Assembly: GCA_949291945.1 (NCBI GenBank)
Contig: CASEXH010000019.1
Location: 1 to 64,000 of the forward strand
Origin: an uncultured Bacillota bacterium
GTDB lineage: Bacteria > Bacillota > Clostridia > Lachnospirales > Lachnospiraceae
DNA: 64,000 nt
Direction of reading: 5' to 3'
Shown here: positions 19,008 through 27,866 of the stretch, piece after piece
Position numbering within the stretch: position 1 is the first letter of the stretch
Layout: each line of letters opens with the position of its first letter
Notes under the pieces: model-generated
The model's input: only the letters and a program-made list of their open reading frames with translations
Database searches by the model: none
Told to the model about the DNA's origin: nothing
Translations under genes and position numbers: made by a program

Positions 19008-19736
19008 ATGAAATTACAGAAATTACTGAGTCTTACCCGGAAGGCAGTTGATGAATTCGGTCTGATCGAGCCCGGAGATAAAATTGCCGTAGGGGTTTCC
19101 GGAGGAAAGGACAGCCTGACTATGCTCTATGCTCTCCACGGCCTTATGCGCTTCTACCCCAATCCTTTTACCATAGAGGTGATCACTGTGGATCTGGGGC
19201 ATCCGGGTTTTCAGTCGGATAAAATTGAAAATCTCTGCGAAGAATTAAATGTGCCCTTCCATCTGGTAAAGACAGAAATTGGTCCTATCATCTTTCAAGA
19301 ACGGAAAGAAAGCAATCCCTGCTCCCTCTGTGCAAAAATGCGTAAAGGTGCTCTCAACACTAAGGCCAAAGAAATCGGCTGCAATAAAGTAGCTTATGCC
19401 CATCATAAAGATGATGTAGTGGAGACCATGCTTCTTTCCCTGATTTACGAAGGAAGATTCCATACTTTCTCACCCAAAACCTATTTAGACCGGATGGATC
19501 TGACAGTGATCCGCCCTCTCCTCTTTGTAGATGAGGCAGATGTGATCGGATTTAAAAATAAATACGGAATTAAAATTGAAAAAAGTCCCTGTCCCGTAGA
19601 CGGATATACCAAAAGACAGTATGCCAAAGAACTGCTCCATGAAATCTCCAAAGAAAACCCCGGAACTAAGGAAAGGATGTTTACCGCTATCCGTAACAGC
19701 AATATCAACGGCTGGCAGCCTCTGGAAAAGTCCTGA
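19008..19736 (+). CDS. TtcA-like PP-loop tRNA thiolation protein
   Basis: A 242-residue adenine-nucleotide alpha-hydrolase with the PP-loop VSGGKDS, a CxxC pair (NPCSLC) and a further Cys (SPCPVDG). This pattern fits TtcA, which uses an iron-sulfur cluster to thiolate C32 of tRNA. The AYAHHKDDVVET segment is also typical. The protein is shorter than Gram-negative TtcA. AAAGGA precedes the ATG. A strong bidirectional hairpin separates it from the convergent kinase gene. Confidence 0.82.
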   Translation: MKLQKLLSLTRKAVDEFGLIEPGDKIAVGVSGGKDSLTMLYALHGLMRFYPNPFTIEVITVDLGHPGFQSDKIENLCEELNVPFHLVKTEIGPIIFQERKESNPCSLCAKMRKGALNTKAKEIGCNKVAYAHHKDDVVETMLLSLIYEGRFHTFSPKTYLDRMDLTVIRPLLFVDEADVIGFKNKYGIKIEKSPCPVDGYTKRQYAKELLHEISKENPGTKERMFTAIRNSNINGWQPLEKS

Positions 19737-19749
19737 GTGTCCGGAAAAG

Positions 19750-19793
19750 AAAATCCCGCCCCGGAAAGTCCTTTTCTTCCGGAACGGGATTTT
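19750..19793. terminator. Bidirectional terminator
   Basis: AAAATCCCG (19750-19758) pairs with CGGGATTTT (19785-19793), with an inner CCGGAA/TTCCGG stem. It lies between convergent genes. Confidence 0.85.
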
Positions 19794-19807
19794 CTTTAGT
19801 TGCTCTT

Positions 19808-20449
19808 TTACTTCTTGGTCTGTCGTGCCGCATCTTTTACTTCAATAGCTTTCAGGATCATTTCCACGCAGCCTTCTATACCCAGAATACCGCTGTCCAG
19901 GCAGAGATGGTAGCTGTTGGCGTCTCCCCATTTTTTGCTGGTGTAATAATTGTAATAGCTGCTCCTCTGCTTATCTGTTTTCTGGATCCGGTCCTTTGCC
20001 TGTGCTGCGGGAAGTTCATATTTTCTGGAAATGCGGTCTATTCTTTTATCCATATCCGCATGGATAAAAACACTGATCGCACCGGGGTGTTCTGACAGGG
20101 CGTAGTCGGCACACCTGCCTACCATAACACAGGATTCTTCGCTGGCAATCTTTTTAATAGCATCAAATTGCGCCAGAAATACTTTGTGATTAATAGGCAT
20201 ATCCGTAAATGCTGCTGAAGAATATCCGAAGGAATAGGTATCCATAACAAGGGAATACAAAAAACTGTTCGTCGGCTTCTCATCATGATGTTCAAATAAT
20301 TCCTGACAAATTCCACTGTCTTTGGCTGCACGATCCAGCAGCTCCTTGTCATAACACTTAACTCCCAATTTCTCTGCCACCCGGAGTCCGATTTCCCGTC
20401 CTCCGCTGCCATACTGACGTGCAATCGTAACTACTGTATTAGCTGCCAT
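19808..20449 (-). CDS. Cytidylate-kinase-like protein
   Basis: A 213-residue P-loop kinase-like protein. The start is the ATG with GAGGAG 8 nt upstream, not the earlier GTG. It has ITIARQYGSGGREIG-type N-terminal residues (here VTIARQYGSGGREIG), VMVGRCADY and an R-x-x-R-containing lid. These are hallmarks of the cytidylate-kinase-like family that is widespread in gut Clostridia and distinct from housekeeping Cmk. The substrate is unproven. It has its own well-formed promoter upstream. Confidence 0.85.
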   Translation of the reverse strand: MAANTVVTIARQYGSGGREIGLRVAEKLGVKCYDKELLDRAAKDSGICQELFEHHDEKPTNSFLYSLVMDTYSFGYSSAAFTDMPINHKVFLAQFDAIKKIASEESCVMVGRCADYALSEHPGAISVFIHADMDKRIDRISRKYELPAAQAKDRIQKTDKQRSSYYNYYTSKKWGDANSYHLCLDSGILGIEGCVEMILKAIEVKDAARQTKK

Positions 20450-20496
20450 ACCACACACTCCTCTCCATATGATGTGTTAATATTTAATATATTTCT

Positions 20497-20525
20497 ATTA
20501 TAATCTATTTTTTTCAAAATGTATA
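20497..20525 (-). promoter_or_regulatory. Promoter of the cytidylate-kinase-like gene
   Basis: On the - strand, TATACA (20520-20525) and TATAAT (20497-20502) are spaced 17 bp apart in an AT-rich stretch, about 50 bp before the start codon. Confidence 0.65.
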
Positions 20526-20588
20526 TAAAACTTTCGCACATTTTTAATATAAAGAGGTATTAAATCAATCGCAAATACAGCTAGGGTT

Positions 20589-21506
20589 CTAACCTCTCAG
20601 CTTTTCTAATAATTTTTCAAAATATTCCGGCAGGGGTGCAGTGAATTCCATGTATTCCCCACTTACCGGATGTTGAAAACCAAGGACCATAGCATGGAGA
20701 GTCTGCCCCTGCAAAAAGGGGAAAGGACACTTTTTGGGTCCGTATAGGTTATCTCCCAGAAGAGGATGGCCAATGCTGGAAAGGTGCACCCGGATCTGAT
20801 GGGTTCTGCCGGTTTCCAGCCTGCATTCAATATACGTATAATTGCCAAACCTTTCCAGCACCTTAAAATGAGTTACAGCTTCTTTCCCGCCCCGGACATT
20901 GACAGCCATTTTCTTTCTCTCTACAGGGTGGCGGCCGATGGTGCCTTCTACAGTCCCGGTATCTTTCTTTATATTCCCATGGACGATGGCCCGGTATCTT
21001 CTGGTAATACTGTGTACTTTCAGCTGCTGTGCCAGGCTCTGATGTGCTGTATCGGTCTTACATACCACCAGGGCTCCTGTGGTATCCATATCGATCCGGT
21101 GAACGATTCCGGGACGGAGCACCCCGTTGATTCCTGAAAGATTATCCTTGCAGTGATACATGAGGGCGTTTACCAGTGTGCCGCTGTAGTGTCCGGCGCT
21201 TGGATGTACCACCATCCCCTTAGGCTTATTTACTACCAGAAGCTGATCGTCCTCATAAAGGACATCCAGAGGGATATCCTCCGGCTCAATGTCCGGCTCC
21301 TGATTCTCCGGGAGAAAGACTACGATTTCATCATCGTCTCCCACTTTCAGACTGGCTTTTGCCGGTTTTCCATTTACGGTAATATTTCCTTCTTTAAATT
21401 GTTTCTGTAAAAAAGAGCGGGAGTAATCCTGCATTACTTCCGCCAGAAATTTATCTATCCTCTCCCCGGTCCAGGAAGGATCAGACTGTAAACAAAGACG
21501 CTTCAT
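20589..21506 (-). CDS. RluA-family 23S rRNA/tRNA pseudouridine synthase (RluD-like)
   Basis: A 305-residue protein. An N-terminal S4 RNA-binding domain (residues about 12-75) is followed by the catalytic domain with HRIDMDTTGA, containing the active Asp, and GRTHQIRVHL. It converts uridines in structured RNA to pseudouridine. I use the ATG overlapping the lspA stop (ATGA) with a GAGGG site, rather than the ATG five codons earlier. It is the last gene of the yggS-sepF-ylmH-aroB-lspA run, where an RluD homologue commonly follows lspA. Confidence 0.9.
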   Translation of the reverse strand: MKRLCLQSDPSWTGERIDKFLAEVMQDYSRSFLQKQFKEGNITVNGKPAKASLKVGDDDEIVVFLPENQEPDIEPEDIPLDVLYEDDQLLVVNKPKGMVVHPSAGHYSGTLVNALMYHCKDNLSGINGVLRPGIVHRIDMDTTGALVVCKTDTAHQSLAQQLKVHSITRRYRAIVHGNIKKDTGTVEGTIGRHPVERKKMAVNVRGGKEAVTHFKVLERFGNYTYIECRLETGRTHQIRVHLSSIGHPLLGDNLYGPKKCPFPFLQGQTLHAMVLGFQHPVSGEYMEFTAPLPEYFEKLLEKLRG

Positions 21507-22021
21507 TTTTCCCTCTTCCATTTCAAAAACTGAAAATCTTCATCTTTATAATAAAACAGTACCAGGATCAGCAAAAGAAACATACTGACAGTCACATAGA
21601 TATCAGCCACGTTAAACACCGGAAAATCGATCAGAGAAAAATAGATAAAATCCACCACATAATTCAGCCGTACCCGGTCAATCAGATTCCCGATCCCTCC
21701 AGCAGTGACCATAAAGCAAAGAAGCTTCAGCAGATTATATTTCTTATCTGAAGGAATTTTCCATAAAACATAACAGACGCATATCAAAATTATGGCTGTC
21801 AGAATCAGCAGAAAGGTTCTCTGATCCTGGAAGATACCAAAAGCTGCACCTCTGTTTTCCAGATAATGAAGACACAGGACGCCAGGGATCAGTGTGATAT
21901 CTTCCTGTCCTTTTAAATGTTCTACTGCCAGACTTTTGGTCCATTGATCAAAGGCAACCAGTATGACTGTGGAAAAAATAAACATGACAAAAGTCAGCAG
22001 CCGTTTCTTTTCTTTATTCAT
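21503..22021 (-). CDS. lspA: Prolipoprotein signal peptidase II
   Basis: A 172-residue membrane aspartyl protease with four predicted membrane segments. The catalytic Asp residues are in NLIDRV and FNVADIY, and NRGAAFG is the conserved substrate-side motif. It cleaves signal peptides from diacylglyceryl-modified lipoproteins. It overlaps aroB by 8 nt and the pseudouridine synthase gene by 4 nt, so the three are translationally coupled. Confidence 0.95.
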   Translation of the reverse strand: MNKEKKRLLTFVMFIFSTVILVAFDQWTKSLAVEHLKGQEDITLIPGVLCLHYLENRGAAFGIFQDQRTFLLILTAIILICVCYVLWKIPSDKKYNLLKLLCFMVTAGGIGNLIDRVRLNYVVDFIYFSLIDFPVFNVADIYVTVSMFLLLILVLFYYKDEDFQFLKWKREK

Positions 22022-23135
22022 TTTCCTGTTGTACCTCCTGATTTTCCAGCCTTATGCTTTCTATGGCCCCAGAGAGTTCCTGATCCGTCACCGAGGTATC
22101 TACCACTGCCCGGCCGGGCTTTTCCATAAGGACAAACTTTATCTGTCCCTTTTCCATCTTTTTATCGGATTTTGTAGCCTCCAGAATTGCTTCTGTGGAA
22201 AGGCCGGCCACATACAAAGGCAGACCGAAGGACTGAAGCTGCCGGGACACTTCCAGATATTCCTCCTGGGAGATCAGCTCTCTTTCCCTGGAAATATAAG
22301 CAGAAGCCATACAACCTACAGCAACACACTGTCCATGGGCCATAGTGAAATTTTTCAGTTTTTCTACCGCATGCCCCACCGTATGTCCCATGTTCAGCAC
22401 AGCCCGTTCTCCCTTTTCTGTAGGATCATTTTCCACCACGGTCTTTTTGATCACGCAACTTTGTAAGATCATTTCCCGGCAGGCATCTTCCTCTCTTTTT
22501 AAGATTGCCTCCCGGTGCTCATTCAGCCAGTAACTGTATTCCCGGCTGCGGATCAGTCCATGTTTAATCACTTCTCCCATGCCGCAGGCAAATTCTGTAT
22601 CCGGAAGTGTCTTTAAAGTAGAAACATTCATATACACCAGACGGGGCTGATGGAAAGCTCCCACCATGTTCTTATACTGTTTAAAATCTACTCCTGTCTT
22701 TCCCCCTATACTGCTGTCCACCTGGGCCAGAAGAGTTGTAGGAATCTGGATAAAGTCAATTCCCCGAAGGTATGTGGCAGCCGCAAAACCGGTCATATCC
22801 CCGACAACACCGCCCCCAAGGGCAGCCAGAAGATCTTTTCGGTCAAAATGATTCTTGATCAAAAACTCATAAATCCCCTGGATTTCTTCCAGATTTTTAT
22901 TTTCTTCTCCTGCGGGAAGGACATAAGAATAAATCTCCCGTCCTGTTTTTTCAAGCTCATGCTTTACATTCTCCAGATAGAAAGGAGCCACATGACTGTC
23001 TGTCACAATACAGAGCCTCTTTCCCTGATTTTGCAGATTATTTACTTCCTGAGACAAAGAAGCAAAATCCCCGTAAAAGACAATAGGATAGGTAAACTCT
23101 CCCTCTCTTTTTACCAGTAGTCTCTGCTCTGTCAT
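22014..23135 (-). CDS. aroB: 3-dehydroquinate synthase
   Basis: A 373-residue AroB carrying the NAD-binding GGGVVGDMTGFAA segment, IPTTLLAQVDSSIGGK and the zinc-ligand region GEVIKHG. It cyclises DAHP to 3-dehydroquinate in the shikimate pathway. The ATG is chosen 8 nt after AGGAGG; an in-frame TTG lies two codons earlier. Its position between ylmH and lspA rather than with other aro genes is noteworthy, but close spacing implies co-transcription. Confidence 0.95.
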   Translation of the reverse strand: MTEQRLLVKREGEFTYPIVFYGDFASLSQEVNNLQNQGKRLCIVTDSHVAPFYLENVKHELEKTGREIYSYVLPAGEENKNLEEIQGIYEFLIKNHFDRKDLLAALGGGVVGDMTGFAAATYLRGIDFIQIPTTLLAQVDSSIGGKTGVDFKQYKNMVGAFHQPRLVYMNVSTLKTLPDTEFACGMGEVIKHGLIRSREYSYWLNEHREAILKREEDACREMILQSCVIKKTVVENDPTEKGERAVLNMGHTVGHAVEKLKNFTMAHGQCVAVGCMASAYISRERELISQEEYLEVSRQLQSFGLPLYVAGLSTEAILEATKSDKKMEKGQIKFVLMEKPGRAVVDTSVTDQELSGAIESIRLENQEVQQENE

Positions 23136-23150
23136 ATACAATTCCTCCTT

Positions 23151-23903
23151 TCAGCAATAACGGTATAAAATAATATGAAACCGGTTCTTTTTTGTCTTAT
23201 TGGTCACAGAACCAAACTGGAATTTTCCTTTTCCCCGCACAGATACAATATCTCCCTCTTTAATAGAGTAGGCATTAGAGACTATGCTCTTTCCGTTCAC
23301 AAAAACCTTACCTCCCTCTATCAGCCCCAGGATACTGTTCCGGGAGCTTCCAAAAGCCAGGGCGATCACGCTGTCCAGTCTGGGAGAAGCCACCGTACCA
23401 GAAACTTCCTCCCGTCTTTGGGAAGGAAGCGGCTCCTCCTCCAAAAGCCGACGGGTCTGAACAGAAGTATGACGAATGCGTACCAGTTCCTCTGTAAGGA
23501 AATCAGCCATAGACTCCTGACAGAATACATATCCGCCCTCCTGCTTCAAAAGAATATCTCCTATCTTTGCTCTGTCAATCCCAAGGTTCAGAATCGCTCC
23601 CAGATAATCTCTGTGAGTCAGATCCTCGGAAAATTTTTTGTTTAAAGGCTGGATCTTCACGCAGGCGATAGGATAATCCTGCTCATAAGAAAGAGCCTCA
23701 GGGACGAATGCCGCCATCTGACGCTCCGCTGACTCATAGCCTCCATAAGTTTCCACTTTTACTCCTGTATCACGAAAGGAGAGGCTGTGAAGTATATTCT
23801 GCTGATTTAAGTCAAGAAAATCGGAAAAGGTAAGAATACCTCTGTAGTAGGCCTTCTTACCCAATTCCTTCATACGTTTTTCGAATAAATCCTCTTTATC
23901 CAT
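23151..23903 (-). CDS. ylmH: YlmH-type S4-domain RNA-binding protein
   Basis: A 250-residue protein with the YlmH N-terminal domain and a C-terminal S4 domain (about residues 176-240: RLDSVIALAFGSSRN, VFVNGK, IKEGDIVSVRGKGKF). YlmH sits beside sepF in many Firmicutes division clusters, and in Bacillus it has been linked to ribosome-associated quality control. It follows sepF by 6 nt here. Function is taken from the family. Confidence 0.9.
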   Translation of the reverse strand: MDKEDLFEKRMKELGKKAYYRGILTFSDFLDLNQQNILHSLSFRDTGVKVETYGGYESAERQMAAFVPEALSYEQDYPIACVKIQPLNKKFSEDLTHRDYLGAILNLGIDRAKIGDILLKQEGGYVFCQESMADFLTEELVRIRHTSVQTRRLLEEEPLPSQRREEVSGTVASPRLDSVIALAFGSSRNSILGLIEGGKVFVNGKSIVSNAYSIKEGDIVSVRGKGKFQFGSVTNKTKKNRFHIILYRYC

Positions 23904-23909
23904 GTCTTA

Positions 23910-24515
23910 TTAAAATCCTTCATACATAGAAGCAGAGCCGGCAATGTCATTTAAGATTTCCTGAGAATCTCCGGTAATATCCACGCCTTCCGGAGTGAGG
24001 ATGAAAATATAAGATGAAACTTTCTTAATATTTCCCTCTATGGCGTAGCTGGCTCCTGCTGTAAAGTCAATAATGTGCTGTGCCAGAGTGATGTCCAGCC
24101 CCTCCAGGTTCAGGATGACCGTACAGTTATCCAGGAGCGCATCTACAATCTCCGTAGACTCATCAAACTGTTTTGGCTTGATCACACATACTTCATTAGA
24201 TGAACCGGCAGAAGATCCGGTGGATTTTTTCTTAACACTATACATAGGCGTCACCTTACTGGAAGAATTCTGGTTTTTCGGCTGCTTGGCTGTTTTTGTA
24301 CCTGATGAAGTTTTCTTTTCTTTCTTCTCCTTTTTCGTATTCTTTACCGGAGGAATGTCATCATCCAGATCATCATAATCATCATCCAGTTTTTTAAAAA
24401 ATCTCTTCTTAGGCTTCTCATCATCGAAATCGTCATCTGCATCATCTAAGAAATCATCATCATCATAATCATCATTTACTTTAACTGCATCCAGAAATTT
24501 ATCTAAAAAACTCAT
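23910..24515 (-). CDS. sepF: Cell division protein SepF
   Basis: A 201-residue SepF, with ATG chosen 7 nt after GGAG. It has the short N-terminal membrane-anchor helix (MSFLDKFLDAV), a highly acidic Asp-rich and then Lys/Ser-rich linker (about residues 15-105), and the C-terminal SepF core (STEIVDALLDN, ILNLEGLD, FTAGASYAIEG). SepF tethers and arranges FtsZ filaments at the septum. The acidic linker is longer and more charged than usual. Confidence 0.93.
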   Translation of the reverse strand: MSFLDKFLDAVKVNDDYDDDDFLDDADDDFDDEKPKKRFFKKLDDDYDDLDDDIPPVKNTKKEKKEKKTSSGTKTAKQPKNQNSSSKVTPMYSVKKKSTGSSAGSSNEVCVIKPKQFDESTEIVDALLDNCTVILNLEGLDITLAQHIIDFTAGASYAIEGNIKKVSSYIFILTPEGVDITGDSQEILNDIAGSASMYEGF

Positions 24516-24531
24516 AATCAATCTCCATTTC

Positions 24532-25233
24532 CTATTTTTCTATATTATAATTTCTTTCTCCGAAAATGCCTGTCCCTACCCGGACATGTGTGGCACCTTC
24601 TTCGATGGCGACTTCATAATCACCAGTCATGCCCATACTAAGGACATTCATAGTAACATTATCAAAGTTTTTCTCTCCGATGTCAACACTTAATTTTCTT
24701 AAATTCCTGAAAACACTCCGATTTTCCTCCGGATCCTCTACATAAGGGGCGATGGTCATCAGGCCATTCACATGAATTCCAGGAAGTTTCGAGATTTCCT
24801 CTACCAGAGAAGGAGCTTCCTCCACAGAAACGCCAAATTTGCTTTCTTCGCCGGCTACGTTGACCTCAACCAGCACCGGCATCACAAGATCATGCTTTAC
24901 AGCCTCTTTGCTGATCTCCTGAGCCAGTCGCAGGCTGTCCACAGAATGGATCATACAGACCTTGTCTACCACATATTTTACTTTATTTCTCTGAAGATGG
25001 CCAATCATATGCCAATGGATATCCTTTGGCAGCTCCTCTTCCTTGGCTGTCAGCTCCTGAACCTTGTTTTCTCCAAAATCCCGAACTCCTAATGGAAGAA
25101 GTTCTTCAATCATAGATACCGGTTTTGTCTTGCTTACTGCGATAAGAGTTACCTCTTCCCGATTCCTTCCGGCTCTTTTGCATGCATTCTCTACTTTTTC
25201 CTCTACAACTCTGTAATTTTCACAGACACTCAT
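24532..25233 (-). CDS. YggS/PLPBP pyridoxal-phosphate homeostasis protein
   Basis: A 233-residue single-domain PLP-binding protein. TLIAVSKTKP supplies the PLP lysine, with FGENKVQEL, WHMIGHLQRNK and MGMTGDYEVAIEEG following the PLPBP order. It buffers PLP and affects amino-acid balance; no enzyme activity is known for the family. It precedes sepF, the conserved Firmicutes arrangement. Confidence 0.93.
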   Translation of the reverse strand: MSVCENYRVVEEKVENACKRAGRNREEVTLIAVSKTKPVSMIEELLPLGVRDFGENKVQELTAKEEELPKDIHWHMIGHLQRNKVKYVVDKVCMIHSVDSLRLAQEISKEAVKHDLVMPVLVEVNVAGEESKFGVSVEEAPSLVEEISKLPGIHVNGLMTIAPYVEDPEENRSVFRNLRKLSVDIGEKNFDNVTMNVLSMGMTGDYEVAIEEGATHVRVGTGIFGERNYNIEK

Positions 25234-25272
25234 ATTTCTTACTTCCTTTCTTTATCAGAATTTCTAATATTT

Positions 25273-26862
25273 CTAATTAGAACCTGAATACAGGATTTCT
25301 TCCTCATTTACACTGCTTCCATCCCGGACAATATAGTCAAAAGCCCGAAGGCCGTATGAGGTTCCTTGGTCTACAATACAATATTCCTCATTCTGGTCCA
25401 GAATTTCGATCTGACGGAAAACCGCATAGCCCTGATTTATATTGTAAACACCCTGAAGGTTATCTGTATCTCCCACAGTATAGGTTTCGCCGGAATCCGG
25501 CTTAATAAGCACATCTCCGGCCTGGAGGGTATCTTTATCTACATAACACAGACCTCCTGTGGTGTCCTGGGTTGAATCAGTGATCTCATTTCCATCAGCA
25601 TCTACTCGTTTATAGATAGTCACATTTACAAATTCTGAAGAGTAGGTATCTCCCTTCTTAACCTCCTTCAGAAATCCCTGGGTATCACCATTGTCTCCCA
25701 ATGTGAGGAAATCCAGCGGAACAGTATAAAATTCTTTTTCCACAATAGAGCTTACAGGTATCTTCAAGCCACTCTGGGTATTGATCACCAACTCAACTTC
25801 CAGGAAACGGTCTCCTGCATAACGGGTCATCCCGTTTACAAGTTCAATCTTTGCTACCTTCTGGCTTCCTATATTCACTATAGTCAGAGAACCATTCTGG
25901 CTCTCACCATCCTTTACAAATTTCACTTGAATAGATTCTCTTCCTGCCAGCGCTGCCGCCATTTGATCTGTAAGAGGCACCATCAAAGTCCAGTTTTCAC
26001 TAGTGACCAGCTTATAGACAGAATCCCCTGCCTGGACTTCTCCATTTACAATCAGATTCTGATTTTGGTAAGTCATCTGGTCAAAGTCTTCTTCTACCAG
26101 GCTGTCTGCAGTTTTGTTCTCATACCCATCAGTGGAATACATGACAATGCCTGCCTCAGGGGCCGTATAAACATCCTGGTTTCCTATCGTGATCACATTT
26201 CCCTCTGAGCTCTCTGAATTTCCATTTTCTTCATCTCCTACTGTTTGGGTTTCATCTGTCCCCTCTGTTTCCCCGTCAGAGGTTCCTTCTTCCCTTTCGG
26301 CAGAGCCGTCTTGAACGCTCTGGTCAGTTTCGGTACTGGCTGACCGGTCATCCTGCACAGCCTGAAGGATTGTCCCTCTCACCTGATATTTATAACTATA
26401 GGTATCATAAAAATGATTGCTGTTATATGCATAGGAAAACTGTGAGGCGCTGGAACGCACATCTTCCATCTGCTCTTCAGTAAGGGTAGCAGTTGCCGTT
26501 TCCTGTGCTTCATTGGACAGGCTGTAAACAGAGCCGTTTTGACGGACCTGCATGCCTTCTGTGGCATAATATTCAATATATCCGCTTTTCTCAGCGGTCA
26601 CCACTTCCTCTGTGCGGATGGCCAGAGCCGTACACACCGGATTCTTGGTCAGAGGACCGACAGTGACCTGATAAGAAGTTACATGCCCGGAAGTAGCATA
26701 AAGCACAACGGTAATGATCATATATAATAACAACGCCCCGAACATGATCGTCGTAATATTGTAAGTCAGCAATTTTCCAATAGATAGAAAAATATTTTTG
26801 ACAGTTTCTGAAAATTTTCTCCTGCCTGACAATAGAATTCTCCTTTTCTGTTCAAAAATCAT
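25273..26862 (-). CDS. HlyD-like single-pass membrane adaptor protein
   Basis: Up to 529 residues with one N-terminal membrane helix (about residues 38-58), an HlyD/RND-adaptor-like biotinyl-lipoyl hairpin (EYYATEGMQVRQNG), and a long Asp/Glu/Ser/Thr-rich low-complexity insert around residues 165-220. It lies directly upstream of the yggS-sepF-ylmH run, a position I believe recurs in Lachnospiraceae. The ATG at 26862 has no good ribosome site; a TTG at 26832 preceded by AAGGAG would give 519 residues. No transporter partner is adjacent, so a cell-envelope or division role is possible. Confidence 0.7.
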   Translation of the reverse strand: MIFEQKRRILLSGRRKFSETVKNIFLSIGKLLTYNITTIMFGALLLYMIITVVLYATSGHVTSYQVTVGPLTKNPVCTALAIRTEEVVTAEKSGYIEYYATEGMQVRQNGSVYSLSNEAQETATATLTEEQMEDVRSSASQFSYAYNSNHFYDTYSYKYQVRGTILQAVQDDRSASTETDQSVQDGSAEREEGTSDGETEGTDETQTVGDEENGNSESSEGNVITIGNQDVYTAPEAGIVMYSTDGYENKTADSLVEEDFDQMTYQNQNLIVNGEVQAGDSVYKLVTSENWTLMVPLTDQMAAALAGRESIQVKFVKDGESQNGSLTIVNIGSQKVAKIELVNGMTRYAGDRFLEVELVINTQSGLKIPVSSIVEKEFYTVPLDFLTLGDNGDTQGFLKEVKKGDTYSSEFVNVTIYKRVDADGNEITDSTQDTTGGLCYVDKDTLQAGDVLIKPDSGETYTVGDTDNLQGVYNINQGYAVFRQIEILDQNEEYCIVDQGTSYGLRAFDYIVRDGSSVNEEEILYSGSN

Positions 26863-27003
26863 AGACTATTCTAAGGACTACCCTACATTTTACCATTTTC
26901 AGTTAAGAATCACAATAGCATTTTTCTAAAGTATTTCCTTGCATTTTTTGAATAAAACTCCCCTTCATGGAAATAATAAGCAATGGTAAAGGAGGCAGTG
27001 AAT

Positions 27004-27219
27004 ATGAACAGCAAATTTTTAGACTATACCGCTCTGATCATAACCATCATCGGTGCGGTAAACTGGGGGCTTATCGGCTTCTTCCGCTTTAACCTGGTAA
27101 CATTTTTATTCGGAGATATGACCTGGATCTCCAGGATCATCTACGCTCTTGTAGGAATCTGCGGTCTCTATCTCCTCAGCTTATTCGGCAGAATCTCTTC
27201 TTTTTCTGACAACAATTGA
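27004..27219 (+). CDS. DUF378-family small membrane protein
   Basis: 71 residues with two membrane helices and the GAVNWGLIGFFRFNLV motif typical of DUF378 (YuzA-like) proteins, whose function is unknown. The ATG is chosen after AAAGGAGG; the open frame extends seven codons further upstream. It stands alone and is followed by a strong terminator. Confidence 0.85.
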   Translation: MNSKFLDYTALIITIIGAVNWGLIGFFRFNLVTFLFGDMTWISRIIYALVGICGLYLLSLFGRISSFSDNN

Positions 27220-27262
27220 TCCTTTATTCTTCAAATGTCCGGAAATTTCAATGGACATAAAA

Positions 27263-27286
27263 GAGCCGCCCCATACAGGGCGGCTC
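27263..27286 (+). terminator. Terminator after the DUF378 gene
   Basis: GAGCCGCC (27263-27270) pairs with GGCGGCTC (27279-27286), an 8-bp GC-rich stem, followed by CCGTTTTTTC. Confidence 0.8.
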
Positions 27287-27321
27287 CTAGCCGTTTTTTC
27301 ATATAAATTTTTGAAGGCGGT

Positions 27322-27741
27322 TTAAAGGGAAATTAAAACCATGCTCTTTGCGCTTTCTGGTAAATCTTCCTCGTTTTTGGAAAGACTTACAATAAAGGAA
27401 ACTTCATATTTCTTTCCCATTGTATCCAGACGTTCCAGAACCTCTCCCAACTCATCATCCTCTGCCTTGGAAATTTTCAGGAAACTGTCCAGAAACATTT
27501 TTTCAAGATCGTTGTCCTGAGAAACAACACCGGAGATAAATCCTAAAAATTCGCTGCTGTTCTGAATATCGTACTCAGACATATCAATGAGACGTACCTT
27601 ATTATTTAATTCATACATATGTTTTCTGCTCTTATCCAGATAAACAAATGTACCGTTTGCTTCTTTTACTTCTTTATTTACTTTGTCCAGAAGTTCCTTC
27701 GTTTTTCCTTTACCTTTTTCACCTACAATTAACTGAACCAT
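27322..27741 (-). CDS. Small P-loop ATPase-like protein
   Basis: A 139-residue protein beginning with a Walker A motif (IVGEKGKGKTKEL) and containing a Walker-B-like hydrophobic stretch (FIVSLSKNEED). I do not recognise it as a characterised enzyme; similar short proteins in Lachnospiraceae are often labelled twitching-motility related without evidence. AAGGAGG precedes the ATG. It is monocistronic with its own promoter. Confidence 0.7.
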   Translation of the reverse strand: MVQLIVGEKGKGKTKELLDKVNKEVKEANGTFVYLDKSRKHMYELNNKVRLIDMSEYDIQNSSEFLGFISGVVSQDNDLEKMFLDSFLKISKAEDDELGEVLERLDTMGKKYEVSFIVSLSKNEEDLPESAKSMVLISL

Positions 27742-27806
27742 CGCAATTTCCTCCTTAGCCGCACGTAATATGTATTTTTACTAAAAACGTGGTTATCGTT
27801 GAAATA

Positions 27807-27835
27807 ATTATAGTGCATATCGTTCAAAAATACAA
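27807..27835 (-). promoter_or_regulatory. Promoter of the small P-loop protein gene
   Basis: On the - strand, TTGTAT (27830-27835) and TATAAT (27807-27812) are spaced 17 bp apart, about 65 bp before the start codon. Confidence 0.6.
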
Positions 27836-27866
27836 TGGTAAATTCAAAATTTCCAGCATTTTTTTA